In this document: positions 25,667 to 35,459 of the stretch, piece by piece
How the letters are laid out: the number at the start of each line of letters is the position of its first letter
Position numbering within the stretch: position 1 is the first letter of the stretch
Origin: Deltaproteobacteria bacterium
Lineage (GTDB): Bacteria > Desulfobacterota > Binatia > UBA9968 > JAJDTQ01
Reading direction: 5' to 3'
Assembly (NCBI GenBank): GCA_028818775.1
Contig: JAPPNE010000147.1
Coordinates: 1-58,508 of the forward strand
DNA length: 58,508 nucleotides
Made by a program: the position numbers and the translations under genes
Notes under the pieces: generated by a model
Told to the model about the DNA's origin: nothing
What the model saw: only the letters and a program-made list of their open reading frames with translations
Database searches by the model: none

Positions 25667-27064
25667 CTAAGGTCTCCCGGTCACTCCCAGGGACAGGAAA
25701 TAGTTCTTGATGGTTTCCTTGAACTCGGCGGGAATCTCCGCGGAGGACAGCTCCGCCTCCACCTGCCGTTGATAGCGCACCACCACAGCCTCCTCCGTCA
25801 CCGTGCTCTCGCCCGGACGCGCCTCGCCGCGGAAGCCGAACCCACGGCTCGGCCCCTGCCCCAGGAGCCCTTGCAGATGCGTGCGCACGCGCGCCTGGAA
25901 GGCGGGGTCGTAGGGTTCCTGCCCGCCCTTGCCGGGCTCGTTGCCCGGTTGCCGCCCGGCCGGCGGCGACTCCTCCATCTCGCTCTTGGGGCCGCCGGGC
26001 CGGGCCGCCTCGGCGAGGGATTCGCCCGGCGCATCCCCCGGCAACAGCTCGGTGAGGAACTGTTGCGTGGAAGCCATCTCGCGCCGGTCCTGCTCCTGCC
26101 GGGCCTCCCGCTCCACGCGGTCGAGGAAGTCGCGGATCTCCTCCTCGCTCATCTCCGTGGAATTCCCGGGCTGCCGGTCCAGGGACGAGAGACCCATGGA
26201 TTCCAGCATCTCGCTCCGGCTCTTGCCCTGCAGGGAACCGTCCATCTGCCGCGTCCTCGAACGCTGGAGCTGCTCCCGCAGCTTCTCCAGGGCCGCGTCG
26301 GACAGCACCGGCCACTCCAGGCCCGCCTCGGTGGGCCACGAGCGGGTCATGTCCTCCAGCACCTCCACCATGGCTCCCACCGCGGCCTCGATCCCGGACT
26401 CGTCGTCCGCGGGATCGTCGAGCTGCCTTTCGGCCATCTCGCGCAGCGCCTCGGCCATGCGCCGGCTCTCGACCAGGTCCCGCTCGCGCGCCCGCTCCTC
26501 CAGCTCCCGGGCGTGTTCCCGCAGCGTCTCGGCCATGCGCGACGCCGCCGACACCGCCTCGGGGGCACCCCCCGCCGGCAGCCACATCCCCGCCCCCGCC
26601 AGCAGCACCAGGAACGCGCCGGCCCACGCGTGCCAGGACCGCGGGCGCGGCAGCAACGGCGGGAGGGTCACCCGCGCCAGCTTCTCGGCCGCTTCCTCCA
26701 CCACCAGCTCTTCCTCCGGACGGCGGCCGCCTTCCGCAGCCTCGCGGGACAGGATGTCCGATGCGGTCAGGACCCGTTCCCGGAGCTCCAGGCGGTCGTC
26801 CACCCCCTTGAGCGCGCCCAGGAACGCGCGTTCGCGCCAGGGGCGCAGCAGGAACACCGCCAAGGCCGCCGCGGCGAAGACCGCCGGCGCAAGCCACAGC
26901 AGGGCGGCGTCGGCCGCCACGAGCGCGCGCGCCGCCACCACCGCCGCGGCCGTCAGCGCCGCGTAGAAGAGGCTCTCCCACAACAGGCGCTCGCGACGCT
27001 TGCGCCGCTCCCACCGGCGCAGTTCGGCGAGCTTCTCGCGCAGCAGGGATTCGGGTTCGGTCAA
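25667..27064 (-). CDS. Hypothetical membrane protein with long charged coiled-coil region (DUF4175-like)
   Basis: The 465-residue product starts at TTG 27064, overlapping the previous stop. Two N-terminal helices (near 30-75) and a third (AWAGAFLVLLAGAGMWLP, about 145-165) precede a long Glu/Arg/Met-rich helical region and a Pro/Gly-rich linker. The C-terminal segment VVVRYQRQVEAELSSAEIPA and its YFLSLG end resemble the tail of DUF4175-type proteins found beside MoxR/BatA genes. No catalytic motif is seen. Position between two membrane genes and moxR argues for a structural part of the same envelope complex. Confidence 0.65.
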   Translation of the reverse strand: MTEPESLLREKLAELRRWERRKRRERLLWESLFYAALTAAAVVAARALVAADAALLWLAPAVFAAAALAVFLLRPWRERAFLGALKGVDDRLELRERVLTASDILSREAAEGGRRPEEELVVEEAAEKLARVTLPPLLPRPRSWHAWAGAFLVLLAGAGMWLPAGGAPEAVSAASRMAETLREHARELEERARERDLVESRRMAEALREMAERQLDDPADDESGIEAAVGAMVEVLEDMTRSWPTEAGLEWPVLSDAALEKLREQLQRSRTRQMDGSLQGKSRSEMLESMGLSSLDRQPGNSTEMSEEEIRDFLDRVEREARQEQDRREMASTQQFLTELLPGDAPGESLAEAARPGGPKSEMEESPPAGRQPGNEPGKGGQEPYDPAFQARVRTHLQGLLGQGPSRGFGFRGEARPGESTVTEEAVVVRYQRQVEAELSSAEIPAEFKETIKNYFLSLGVTGRP

Positions 27065-27831
27065 TTGTAGCCTTTCTGCACCCGCCTGAGCCCCCAGGCC
27101 AGGAGCGCCAGCGCCACTGCGAACACCACGCCCTGGAAGCCCCAGTGGATCAGCGAAGGGGTCCACAGCACACCCCAGCGCACCGGCGCGGCGGCGATCT
27201 CCAGTGTGCCGAGATGATAGAGCAGAAACGCCACCGGGTTCAACGTCTGAGCCCATGCGCCGAAGGCGCCGGAGATCAGGAAGAAGCAGACGAAGATCCA
27301 GCGGATGAAGACCCGGCGGGTATCCGCCTTGCGTTCCCAGAAGGCCAGCCCCACGAGGCCCCAGATGCCGTAGCCCACGGCGTAGAGGAACAGCATGGGC
27401 AAGGTCGAGGCCATGTCCGCCAGGGGAGCGCGCGCGATGGCCCCCGACCACGCCAGCAGCGGCGCGGCCAAAAGCAGCAGGATCAGTGAATGAACCAGCA
27501 GGATGGTCAGCAGGCCGCCCGCCACCGCCGTGATGCTCAGCCGTTCCTCCTCGAGCCAGTGGCGCAGCGGCGAGAAGCGCCAGGCGAGGAACTCCAGGCC
27601 GGCGAAGCGCAGGGTCAGGTAGACGATGAGCAGCAGCGAGGCCACCGTGGAGAACTTGAAGAGGAAGGCCGGTCCGATCCAGAAGCGGGCTTCCCCGGAG
27701 GGGAGCACCAGCGCCAGAAGCTGCAGCGCCCCCAGGATGAGCAGGTAGAACAGGTAGGTGACGTAGGCCTGCCCGTCCACCCAGTACACCGCCACGGCCT
27801 CGCGGAACACCGGATTGGTCCAGGGCCTCAC
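27061..27831 (-). CDS. Polytopic membrane protein (ABC-2 permease-like)
   Basis: The 256-residue product has about six hydrophobic segments. Its N-terminal amphipathic stretch (MRPWTNPVFREAVAVYW) is like the NP.xRE opening of ABC-2-type permeases. No ATP-binding partner is encoded nearby, so it may serve as a membrane scaffold rather than a transporter. The GTG start overlaps the stop of the 622-residue gene upstream (GTGA). Its own stop overlaps the TTG of the next gene, so all three are coupled. Confidence 0.7.
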   Translation of the reverse strand: MRPWTNPVFREAVAVYWVDGQAYVTYLFYLLILGALQLLALVLPSGEARFWIGPAFLFKFSTVASLLLIVYLTLRFAGLEFLAWRFSPLRHWLEEERLSITAVAGGLLTILLVHSLILLLLAAPLLAWSGAIARAPLADMASTLPMLFLYAVGYGIWGLVGLAFWERKADTRRVFIRWIFVCFFLISGAFGAWAQTLNPVAFLLYHLGTLEIAAAPVRWGVLWTPSLIHWGFQGVVFAVALALLAWGLRRVQKGYN

Positions 27832-29696
27832 AGGTCTTCCTCCTCGGCGCCCACCGGGAGGGCGACGCGGAAGAGCTTGAAGTGGTGCGCCGAGACCCGC
27901 GCGTCGTCCACCTGGAGCGCCGGTTCGTCACCGCCGATCCAGCCGATGACGAAGGCCGCCTTGGGGTCGTCGGCCTCGTTGTCCGGGAACACGGAGTAGC
28001 GCAGCAGGAGCCGGCGGGCGTCGTCGTCGAAAGTCACGTCGCGCGGCTGGCTCTCCTCCTCCCCTTCGCCTTTGGGCACCGCGGACAGCTCCCGCCGCAG
28101 CACGCCGCCGGGCGGTACGTCGCCGAGCTTGTAGCCCTTTCCGCCCACCACGAGCCAGCAATCCGTGAACGCGCCGGAGCCGCGGTTGGCGATGCCGATC
28201 CGGTAGGTATCCGCGGTGTGCTGCCAGTCGATGCCCACCGGCGACGGCTCCAGGGAGCGCAGCTTGAACAGCGCGGAGTTCCATTCCGTGAGCGGGACGT
28301 GGACCCGTCCGTGGGGACGCCCCTGCCGCAGCACGAGCGACGCCTCGGCGTCGTCGACGGAGGCGGGCACGAGGTCGAGCTGGCTCCACCCGTCCCTGAG
28401 GCTGAAGGAGAAGTCCTTGTGCCGGGTGGCGAACAGGCCCACGTTGGCGTGGACCGGCGCCATGTCGGACCACGGACTGCTCTCCACCACGGTCGACGAG
28501 ATCAGGATGCCGTCGGGCACGTGGCCGCCCCGATCGAAGTACCAGTAGCCGGCCAGCGCCGATGCCGCCACCAATGCCGCGGGCACCAGCGCGAGCCGGT
28601 AGCCGGCGGGCACGCCGCTCCTCCAGTAACGGAACCACAGCAGCAGCGAGCCGATGTAGAGCGCCAGCGCCAGCAGCAGCGTCAGTATCGGCGAGCGCAG
28701 GCTGGAGAAGCCGAAGTCCTGGAGCAGGACCGTGAACACCGACCGGTTCCACGCGCTCCACGGGTCGGTGCCTCTGGGAGGCGGCTTCCCCAGCACCTCG
28801 CCGAAGAGCGCCGGAAGGCCCTCCCAGTCGGACACCGGCGGGCGGCCCACGTCCAGCGACAGGTAGGTCACCCGGCCGGCGCCGTGATCGCGCTGCACCA
28901 GGATGGGCGTGCCCCCTTCTTCCACGAGCACCGTGCTGTCCGCGGCCGCCACCGTATCCTGAACGAGGAGATCCGCGAGGGTGCCGCCGAATTGTGCGGA
29001 CAGCTCCGGCAACGCGTCCACGCGCTTCACCCCGCGCACGGCAACGGGGAGCAGCGGCGCGGTGGCGCGGTCGCGGTACAAGGCGAAGTGCGCCCCGCCC
29101 AACACCGCGAGGGTCCCGCCCGACGAGAGCCAGCGTTCCAGCGCGGCGCGCTGGCGCCTCGACAAGCCGCGCAGGGACTGCTCGTAGAGTATGACGCTCC
29201 ATACCCCGCCGTAGGCGCGGGCGTCCTCGGGCAGATCGCTCAGGGGAAGGGACACGACGGGCACGGGGGTCTCGTAGGGAAGGGGAATGGCCGGGGCGAC
29301 GTTGCTGCGGGTCAGCAGCAGCAGCAGCGGCTGGCCCGTGAAGCGCCCCCGGAGCGTGACCGCGGTCTCATGACTCTGTCCGCCGCCCGTGAAGCGCAGC
29401 ACCAGCGGTTGCGCCACCGTATCCGGGTCGACGGTGACGAACAGGACCTTGCGGGCGTGGGCGGAGAGAAAGAGGTCGCGCTGCTGGATGAAGGAGTAGG
29501 GGTCCATCCCGCGGGTGGGACCGCCGCGGGCCTCCACCACCTCCAGCACGCCGCGCACCGCCGCGCCGGAGTTCACCAGCTCGATGCGCACGGGCAGCGC
29601 TTCGCCGAGACGGAAGATGCCGCCGAATCCCGGCTCGGCATGGATCGAGACCTGAGCCTGAGCGGGAACGGCGAGGAGCAGCGCCAGGGCCGCCAT
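27828..29696 (-). CDS. Exported membrane-anchored protein with amidotransferase-like domain
   Basis: The 622-residue product starts with a signal-like helix (MAALALLLAVPAQAQ). A beta-sandwich-like region (to about 130) is followed by a Rossmann-like region with WSVILYEQSLRGLS and RWLSSGGTLAVLGGAHF, as in the amidotransferase-like domain of BatA-class proteins. Two helices (SPILTLLLALALYIGSLLLW and LALVPAALVAASALAGYWYF, near 335-395) anchor it, and a beta-rich C-terminal domain follows. The n-region lacks basic residues, so the true start may be slightly different. It is the first gene of the MoxR/VWA operon, 31 bases after greA. Confidence 0.72.
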   Translation of the reverse strand: MAALALLLAVPAQAQVSIHAEPGFGGIFRLGEALPVRIELVNSGAAVRGVLEVVEARGGPTRGMDPYSFIQQRDLFLSAHARKVLFVTVDPDTVAQPLVLRFTGGGQSHETAVTLRGRFTGQPLLLLLTRSNVAPAIPLPYETPVPVVSLPLSDLPEDARAYGGVWSVILYEQSLRGLSRRQRAALERWLSSGGTLAVLGGAHFALYRDRATAPLLPVAVRGVKRVDALPELSAQFGGTLADLLVQDTVAAADSTVLVEEGGTPILVQRDHGAGRVTYLSLDVGRPPVSDWEGLPALFGEVLGKPPPRGTDPWSAWNRSVFTVLLQDFGFSSLRSPILTLLLALALYIGSLLLWFRYWRSGVPAGYRLALVPAALVAASALAGYWYFDRGGHVPDGILISSTVVESSPWSDMAPVHANVGLFATRHKDFSFSLRDGWSQLDLVPASVDDAEASLVLRQGRPHGRVHVPLTEWNSALFKLRSLEPSPVGIDWQHTADTYRIGIANRGSGAFTDCWLVVGGKGYKLGDVPPGGVLRRELSAVPKGEGEEESQPRDVTFDDDARRLLLRYSVFPDNEADDPKAAFVIGWIGGDEPALQVDDARVSAHHFKLFRVALPVGAEEEDL

Positions 29697-29727
29697 GGCG
29701 GCCGCGCAGCTCGCGACAAACGCGACC

Positions 29728-30216
29728 CTATTCGATGAAGGAGACGTCCAGGACCTCGAAGTTCCGTACGCCCGCGGGCGTGCGCACCTCCACCAGGTCG
29801 CCCACGCGCCGTCCGATCAGCGACCGTGCCACCGGAGACCCCAGGGAAATCCTTCCCTCCTTGGGCTCGGCTTCGTGCTCGCCCACGATCTGGTAGACGA
29901 CGTCCTCGTCGGTGTCGTCGTCCACGAGCTTGACGGTGGCGCCGAACACGATCTTGTCGCCGGAAAGCTTGGAAATGTCGATGATCTGCGCGCGCGCGAT
30001 CCTGTCCTCGAGCTCGCGGATCTGAACGTCGAGCAGGGACTGGCGGTCCTTGGCGGCGTGATACTCGGCGTTCTCCGACAGGTCGCCGTGGGCGCGGGCC
30101 TCCTCGATGTCGCGGACGTTCCTGGGACGTTCAACCGACTTGAGGCGCTGGAGATCCTCCAGCAATTGCTGATGCCCACGCGCCGTCATGGGCACGGAGC
30201 CGTCGTGGTCTGCCAT
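29728..30216 (-). CDS. greA: Transcription elongation factor GreA
   Basis: The 162-residue product has the GreA layout. An N-terminal coiled coil has the acidic tip motif DIEEARAHGDLSENAEY, which reaches into the RNA polymerase secondary channel to trigger transcript cleavage. The C-terminal FKBP-like domain contains the ISLGSPVARSLIGRRVGD segment. Normal length. It precedes the MoxR/VWA operon and may be cotranscribed with it. Confidence 0.97.
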   Translation of the reverse strand: MADHDGSVPMTARGHQQLLEDLQRLKSVERPRNVRDIEEARAHGDLSENAEYHAAKDRQSLLDVQIRELEDRIARAQIIDISKLSGDKIVFGATVKLVDDDTDEDVVYQIVGEHEAEPKEGRISLGSPVARSLIGRRVGDLVEVRTPAGVRNFEVLDVSFIE

Positions 30217-30267
30217 CTGACTGCACCTCTGAAGAATGTTTGTCTGAAAATGTTTCTCTGCACGGCC

Positions 30268-31269
30268 TCAGGAAAGCCGCGGCGGATTCGGCCAGGAGCG
30301 TTTGCCGGGTCCGAAGACGTGACAGGCCGTGCCGTGGCCGCCGTAGGCGAACTCCAGCTCGGGCTCCACCTCGGTGCAGATCTGCTCGCGGTACGGGCAC
30401 CGCGGGTGAAAGTTGCAACCTGACGGCGGGTTGACGGGGCTGGGCACGTCGCCCTCCAGCACCATGCGGTCCTTCTTGGGATTGGGATCCGGCATGGGTA
30501 CCGCGGACAGCAGCGCGCGGGTGTACGGATGGCGCGCGTCCTTGTAGATGGCGTCGCTGGGAGCGATCTCCACCACCTTGCCCAGGTACATAATCGCCAC
30601 CCGGTGGCTGACGTGCTCCACCACCCGGAGGTCGTGGGAGATGAAGAAGAACGTGAGGCTCATGCTCTCCTGCAACTCCTGCAGGAGGTTGATGATCTGG
30701 GCCTGGATGGACACGTCCAGGGACGACACCGGTTCGTCGGCGACGATGAACTTCGGCGACACCGCCAGCGCCCGGGCGATGCCGATGCGCTGCCGCTGGC
30801 CGCCGCTGAACTCGTGCGGATAGCGGTCGTAGTGGTCTTCCCGGAGCCCCACCTTGTCGAGCAGCGCCATCACCTGTTCCCTGCGACCGCTGCCGGAAGC
30901 CATCTTGTGGATCTTGAGGCCCTCGCCGATGATCTCGCCCACGCGCATGCGCGGGTTGAGGGAGGCGTAGGGGTCCTGGAAGATGATCTGCATGCGCCGG
31001 CGCAGATCGCGCATCTCCGCGCTGGAGACACGCATGATATCCTTGTCCTCGAACAGGATCTCGCCGTCGGTGGGCTCGATCAGGCGCAGGATCGTGCGCC
31101 CCAGCGTCGACTTGCCGCAGCCCGACTCTCCCACCACGCCGAGGGTCTCTCCTTCCTCCACCGTGAGGCTGACCCCGTCCACCGCCTTGACGTCCCCCTT
31201 GCTCCGGGAGAGCAATCCCTCCGCCACCGGGAAATACTTCTTGAGGTTCCTGATTTCCAGCAAGCTCAT
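30268..31269 (-). CDS. oppF: Oligopeptide/dipeptide ABC transporter ATP-binding protein (OppF-type)
   Basis: The 333-residue ATPase has Walker [11 protein letters not shown]-loop IFQDPYASLNPRMRVG, signature SGGQRQRIGIARAL and Walker B FIVADEP. The C-terminal oligo_HPY extension has the cysteine pattern CNFHPRCPYREQIC, which binds an iron-sulfur cluster in related Dpp/Opp ATPases. It lies 43 bases downstream of oppD. The permease and binding protein genes are not adjacent. Confidence 0.93.
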   Translation of the reverse strand: MSLLEIRNLKKYFPVAEGLLSRSKGDVKAVDGVSLTVEEGETLGVVGESGCGKSTLGRTILRLIEPTDGEILFEDKDIMRVSSAEMRDLRRRMQIIFQDPYASLNPRMRVGEIIGEGLKIHKMASGSGRREQVMALLDKVGLREDHYDRYPHEFSGGQRQRIGIARALAVSPKFIVADEPVSSLDVSIQAQIINLLQELQESMSLTFFFISHDLRVVEHVSHRVAIMYLGKVVEIAPSDAIYKDARHPYTRALLSAVPMPDPNPKKDRMVLEGDVPSPVNPPSGCNFHPRCPYREQICTEVEPELEFAYGGHGTACHVFGPGKRSWPNPPRLS

Positions 31270-31312
31270 GGGATTCCACGTCCTGTCGCGGGGGCTCCGT
31301 CGACCTCCCTCT

Positions 31313-32275
<963 letters not shown>

Positions 32276-32512
32276 ATCGCGCAGCCGCCGCCCTCCCCCA
32301 CCGGCCCAAACCGAACCGTAAGCGCGCACTGTACCAAAAAATAGTGGGGGTGCAAACGGCTTTGCCGGTCTCCGGGGACGGCGTGATCTCAGGCGTCGGC
32401 CGGCGTCACCATCTCCTGGACCATGCGTTCATGCGCCGCAACTCGCCTGCCTCTCTCCCGGCTCTACCGGAACAGCAGGACATGTTAAACAGGACCCTGA
32501 TCGGAGACGGCC

Positions 32513-33697
32513 ATGAACACAAGGAAAGCACTCGCAATCGGTTTGGCCGTGATTCTTTTCGTCGGCTTGAACTCGTTGGTGCGGGCAGAACGCCTTGTCA
32601 CCAAGCCGGGCGTCGTTGCGGTTGACCACGTGAAGAGGAAGGCCGATCTCCAGGGCGCTGGCCTCTTGCAGCAGCGTTGCGGGTTCGGCCTCCCGGTGAA
32701 GCCACCGGTCCTGACGGCGTCCATGGACACGAGCCGCGGTGCCGACAAGGCCTACGACCACATCGACGACTACTTCCGAGAGGCCGGCAAGACTTGCCTC
32801 GCCAGGGACCACGAGGCCTGCAAGGATATCCGCGACTACGCCCTCGAGTGGGCGGAAAGCGGCAAACCGGAAATGCCCTGGACGAGGCTCGCGGAGTGGC
32901 GGGCGACCATTACCGTGAACATGCGGCTCACGGGACCCATGATGGCCGCTCTTGCGATTGCCCAAGCGGAGAAGCCCCTGCCCTCCGATGCCGCGGAAAA
33001 GGTCCTTGCCTGGCTCAAGAGCAAGGTCGACGAGTTCTCCCACGACCTGCGCGGGGACGGCTACTACGATTTCGACACGGGAAGCGTCCGCAAGGCCGCC
33101 CACAACCATGCTGTGCAGTCCTCGGTGGCGGCCATGTCCTACGGAGCGCTGGCAGGAAACGACGGGTACTTCGAAACGGGCATCGAGCAGTGGCACATCA
33201 CCCTCGGCAGCATGAGAGAAGACGGCAGCCTGCCCATCGAGACCCGCCGGGGCGCCAGGGCCCTCTTTTACCAAGGCAGGACCATTGCCGGACTCGTCAT
33301 GCTCGCGGAAAGGGCCCGGGCGCAGGGGATCGACCTGTTCAGGAAAGCCCCGCAGCCCGGCAAGTCCATCCACCAGCCGGTCAAGTTCTTCATCGACGCC
33401 ATCGAGGACCCGAAGATCGTCTTCCCCTACGCCAGGGAGAACCACAGTCCAGGCTCGAGGAAACACTACACCGATCAGTACCTGGGCGGGCTGGGGAGCA
33501 CCATGGGGTGGGTGGCGTCTTACATGCGGGAGTTTCCCGGCCATGAGAACACGCACAGGCTGAGGGGACTACGCTCGAGCAAAGGCAATACTCTGGTGAG
33601 AAAGGCGGTCTCCGCGGTGGGTAGGGCCGACACCAGCGGCCGTTCCGGCGAGTGGATCGGCGTGGATGCCGTGTGCTTCTACTCGGCGGTGGAATAA
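32513..33697 (+). CDS. Alginate lyase family protein (PL5-like)
   Basis: The 394-residue product has a signal peptide (MNTRKALAIGLAVILFVGL). The fold is an (alpha/alpha) barrel with the alginate-lyase pattern: WAESGKPEMPWTRLAEWRAT, an AHNHAVQSSVAAMSYGALAG segment with the conserved Asn-His pair, and GSLPIETRRGARALFYQ, which resembles the GxxPxExxRGxRALxYH block of AlgL. PL5 enzymes cleave mannuronate polymers in the periplasm by beta-elimination. With no alginate biosynthesis genes nearby, this is probably a degradative or remodelling enzyme. The gene ends where recombinase-like debris begins. Confidence 0.8.
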   Translation: MNTRKALAIGLAVILFVGLNSLVRAERLVTKPGVVAVDHVKRKADLQGAGLLQQRCGFGLPVKPPVLTASMDTSRGADKAYDHIDDYFREAGKTCLARDHEACKDIRDYALEWAESGKPEMPWTRLAEWRATITVNMRLTGPMMAALAIAQAEKPLPSDAAEKVLAWLKSKVDEFSHDLRGDGYYDFDTGSVRKAAHNHAVQSSVAAMSYGALAGNDGYFETGIEQWHITLGSMREDGSLPIETRRGARALFYQGRTIAGLVMLAERARAQGIDLFRKAPQPGKSIHQPVKFFIDAIEDPKIVFPYARENHSPGSRKHYTDQYLGGLGSTMGWVASYMREFPGHENTHRLRGLRSSKGNTLVRKAVSAVGRADTSGRSGEWIGVDAVCFYSAVE

Positions 33698-33698
33698 A

Positions 33699-34082
33699 AG
33701 CTGCGTGGCTTTGGTTTTGCCCGGATTGCGGATTCATGACCTTCGGCACTCTTGGGCGTCCACCGCCGCCATGAACGGCGTGGACATGGTGACCATCGCA
33801 AAGCTGCTCGGTCATGCCCTGGTCGAGACGACCGAGCGATACGTCCACCTATCCGACCAGTCCGTTGCCGACGCCGCCGACCGGGTATCGAGCCGCATCA
33901 ATGCGGCCCTGGCCGGAAGGGAGGAAGGCGCCGAGTGCAAATCCCGCGCCGTCCGCTACGCTCACGTTGCGGACGGGCACCTCGTCGAGGCGGCGGAGAA
34001 GGTCGGAACCATCATCGCCGAGGCGATAGGTTACGGGGCCGGGTCGTCTCATCGAGAATCCAGAGAAGGACTGCTAAGATGA
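33699..34082 (+). pseudogene. C-terminal fragment of a tyrosine recombinase/integrase
   Basis: The reading frame shows LRIHDLRHSWASTAA, holding the catalytic His and second Arg of the H-x-x-R box. LLGHALVETTERYVHL follows, with the last His and the tyrosine nucleophile. The first catalytic arginine and the whole N-terminal DNA-binding domain are missing, replaced directly by the end of the alginate-lyase gene. The frame has no good start of its own. It is a truncated relic of a mobile element. The tail after RINAALAG is unlike usual integrases. Confidence 0.82.
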
Positions 34083-34105
34083 TTGGCAACCAGGAGGTTG
34101 CCCTT

Positions 34106-34558
34106 ATGGCCGAACGTATCGTCAAGACAATTGAATTGGGAGCGCCAGTTTCGCGGGTCTGGCGCGCGCTAACAGAGCCCACTGAGTTTGGGCAGTGGTT
34201 CCGTGTCAAGTTGGATGGTCCCTTCAAACCCGGAGCTGTGTCCACGGGCATGATGACCTATCCCGGCTACGAACACTGTCCGTGGCGTGCGGTCATTGAG
34301 CGCATGGATCACGAACAGCTACTGTCATTCAGATGGCACGACTTCGATGAGACCTCTGGTGTTGATATTTCGGAGCAGCCAATGACGCTTGTCGAAATTC
34401 GTCTGGAACCAACAACGGACGGAACTCGTTTGACCATTACCGAGAGCGGCTTCGAAGCAATACCTGATCCTCGCCGCCTTGAAGTTCTGCGCGGCAATAC
34501 TGAAGGCTGGGACATTCAAGCGAACAATATTGCCACCCATGTCACATCCTCCTCGTGA
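34106..34558 (+). CDS. SRPBCC (AHSA1/START-like) domain protein
   Basis: The 150-residue product starts at ATG 34106, nine bases after an AGGAGG ribosome site. The AHSA1 pattern is clear: IVKTIELGAPVSRVWRALTE, FGQWFRVKLDGPFKPG, and LTITESGFEAIP near the C-terminus, with an acidic linker before the last helix. Members bind hydrophobic ligands or act in ArsR-linked stress operons; the ligand is unknown. Base composition is visibly lower in GC than the core genes, which suggests recent transfer along with the recombinase relic next to it. Confidence 0.85.
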   Translation: MAERIVKTIELGAPVSRVWRALTEPTEFGQWFRVKLDGPFKPGAVSTGMMTYPGYEHCPWRAVIERMDHEQLLSFRWHDFDETSGVDISEQPMTLVEIRLEPTTDGTRLTITESGFEAIPDPRRLEVLRGNTEGWDIQANNIATHVTSSS

Positions 34559-34585
34559 ACTCACCGCAACCGCTGTCATACCATT

Positions 34586-34860
34586 GTGCGCACACGTGAC
34601 GACGGCGCCGGTGGCCGGGGCCTGGCGCTGGCTCCGTCATACGGTGCCGCATCGAGCGGGACGGACCGGCTATGGTCGCTGCGGGACGCCCTTCGGCCAC
34701 CGAGGACTTCGAGCCGCGCACGCGCCTGGACACGGAAGCTGGCTACGATCTCCGAGGCCTCGGCGGTCTCGGGACGGTGACGCCCTACGCGGGCCTCTCG
34801 CTCGCTCGCGAGGGCGCGCACTTGCTCCCGCACTCGTGCCGGCACTTCCGTCGGCCCTCC
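34586..34860 (+). pseudogene. Frameshifted fragment of an autotransporter outer-membrane beta-barrel
   Basis: Frame 2 reads GRGLALAPSYGAASSGTDRL followed by WSLRDA. Frame 1 then continues with EPRTRLDTEAGYDLRGLGG and TVTPYAGLSLAREG. These are consecutive beta-strand motifs of the AIDA-type barrel seen in many large adhesin-like proteins, so a single-base shift near 34680 splits the gene. The passenger and the last strands are absent. The antisense 162-residue frame over the same DNA has no recognisable domain and is probably a shadow. The remaining bases to 35060 hold nothing I can identify. Confidence 0.6.
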
Positions 34861-35060
34861 CGCCGATGCCCTCGCCATGCGGCTGCGCACCGCCAACTGC
34901 ACGACCGCCCGCACCAGCGTGCGGACGCGCCGTCGTTCGGTGTCGTCGGTCAGCATGTCCTGCATCCAGTGCAGGGCCTGGACAACACGCATGGCGGGCC
35001 GGCCGGCCCAATAGAGGCGACTTGGCGCGGCGTACCTGAACCGAATCCAATTTCCCAACG

Positions 35061-35408
35061 TCAACTCTCGGTATGAAGGGCCGCGCGAGGCCTGTTGGCG
35101 ATTACCTTCCTCTCGAACGATGCAACCTTGATCTCCGCTTCGCGCCTTCGGTCCTTCGCGATGTCGTGACTGTTCTGCATCCGCATGAGGGTGTCCATCG
35201 ACACGCCGAACGCCTTCTCGATCCGCAACGCCATCTCCGGCGACAGGCGCGCACTCTCGTTCAGAACGGCCGACAGTGCCGCCCGCGTGACGCCAAGAGC
35301 CTTGGCCGCGGCCGTCACCGAAAGACCGATAGCTTCGATGACCTCATACCTCACGAACCCGCCGGGATGCGGAGGGTTCTTCATCCGGATGCTTTGGGCA
35401 GGTTTCAT
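35061..35408 (-). CDS. higA: HigA-family antitoxin, apparently without its toxin
   Basis: The 115-residue product begins MKPAQSIRMKNPPHPGGFVR, matching the HigA opening. The helix-turn-helix SVTAAAKALGVTRAALSAVL and the KAFGVSMDTLMRMQNSHDIA block are also typical. HigA represses its own operon and neutralises the HigB RelE-like toxin, normally encoded just upstream. Only a short open stretch ending DYEDYH and a stop (35418) lies there. It resembles the usual HigB C-terminus but is too short to be functional. The C-terminal extension after residue 95 is longer than in most HigA proteins. Confidence 0.88.
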   Translation of the reverse strand: MKPAQSIRMKNPPHPGGFVRYEVIEAIGLSVTAAAKALGVTRAALSAVLNESARLSPEMALRIEKAFGVSMDTLMRMQNSHDIAKDRRREAEIKVASFERKVIANRPRAALHTES

Positions 35409-35459
35409 GTTTGTCTCTCAGTGGTAATCCTCGTAGTCGAGTTTGACGCTGCCACCCAC

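Noticed and set aside
34576..35064. 162-residue minus-strand ORF
   Set aside because: The opposite strand shows autotransporter barrel motifs in two frames. The minus-strand frame has no domain and Arg/Ala-rich shadow composition.
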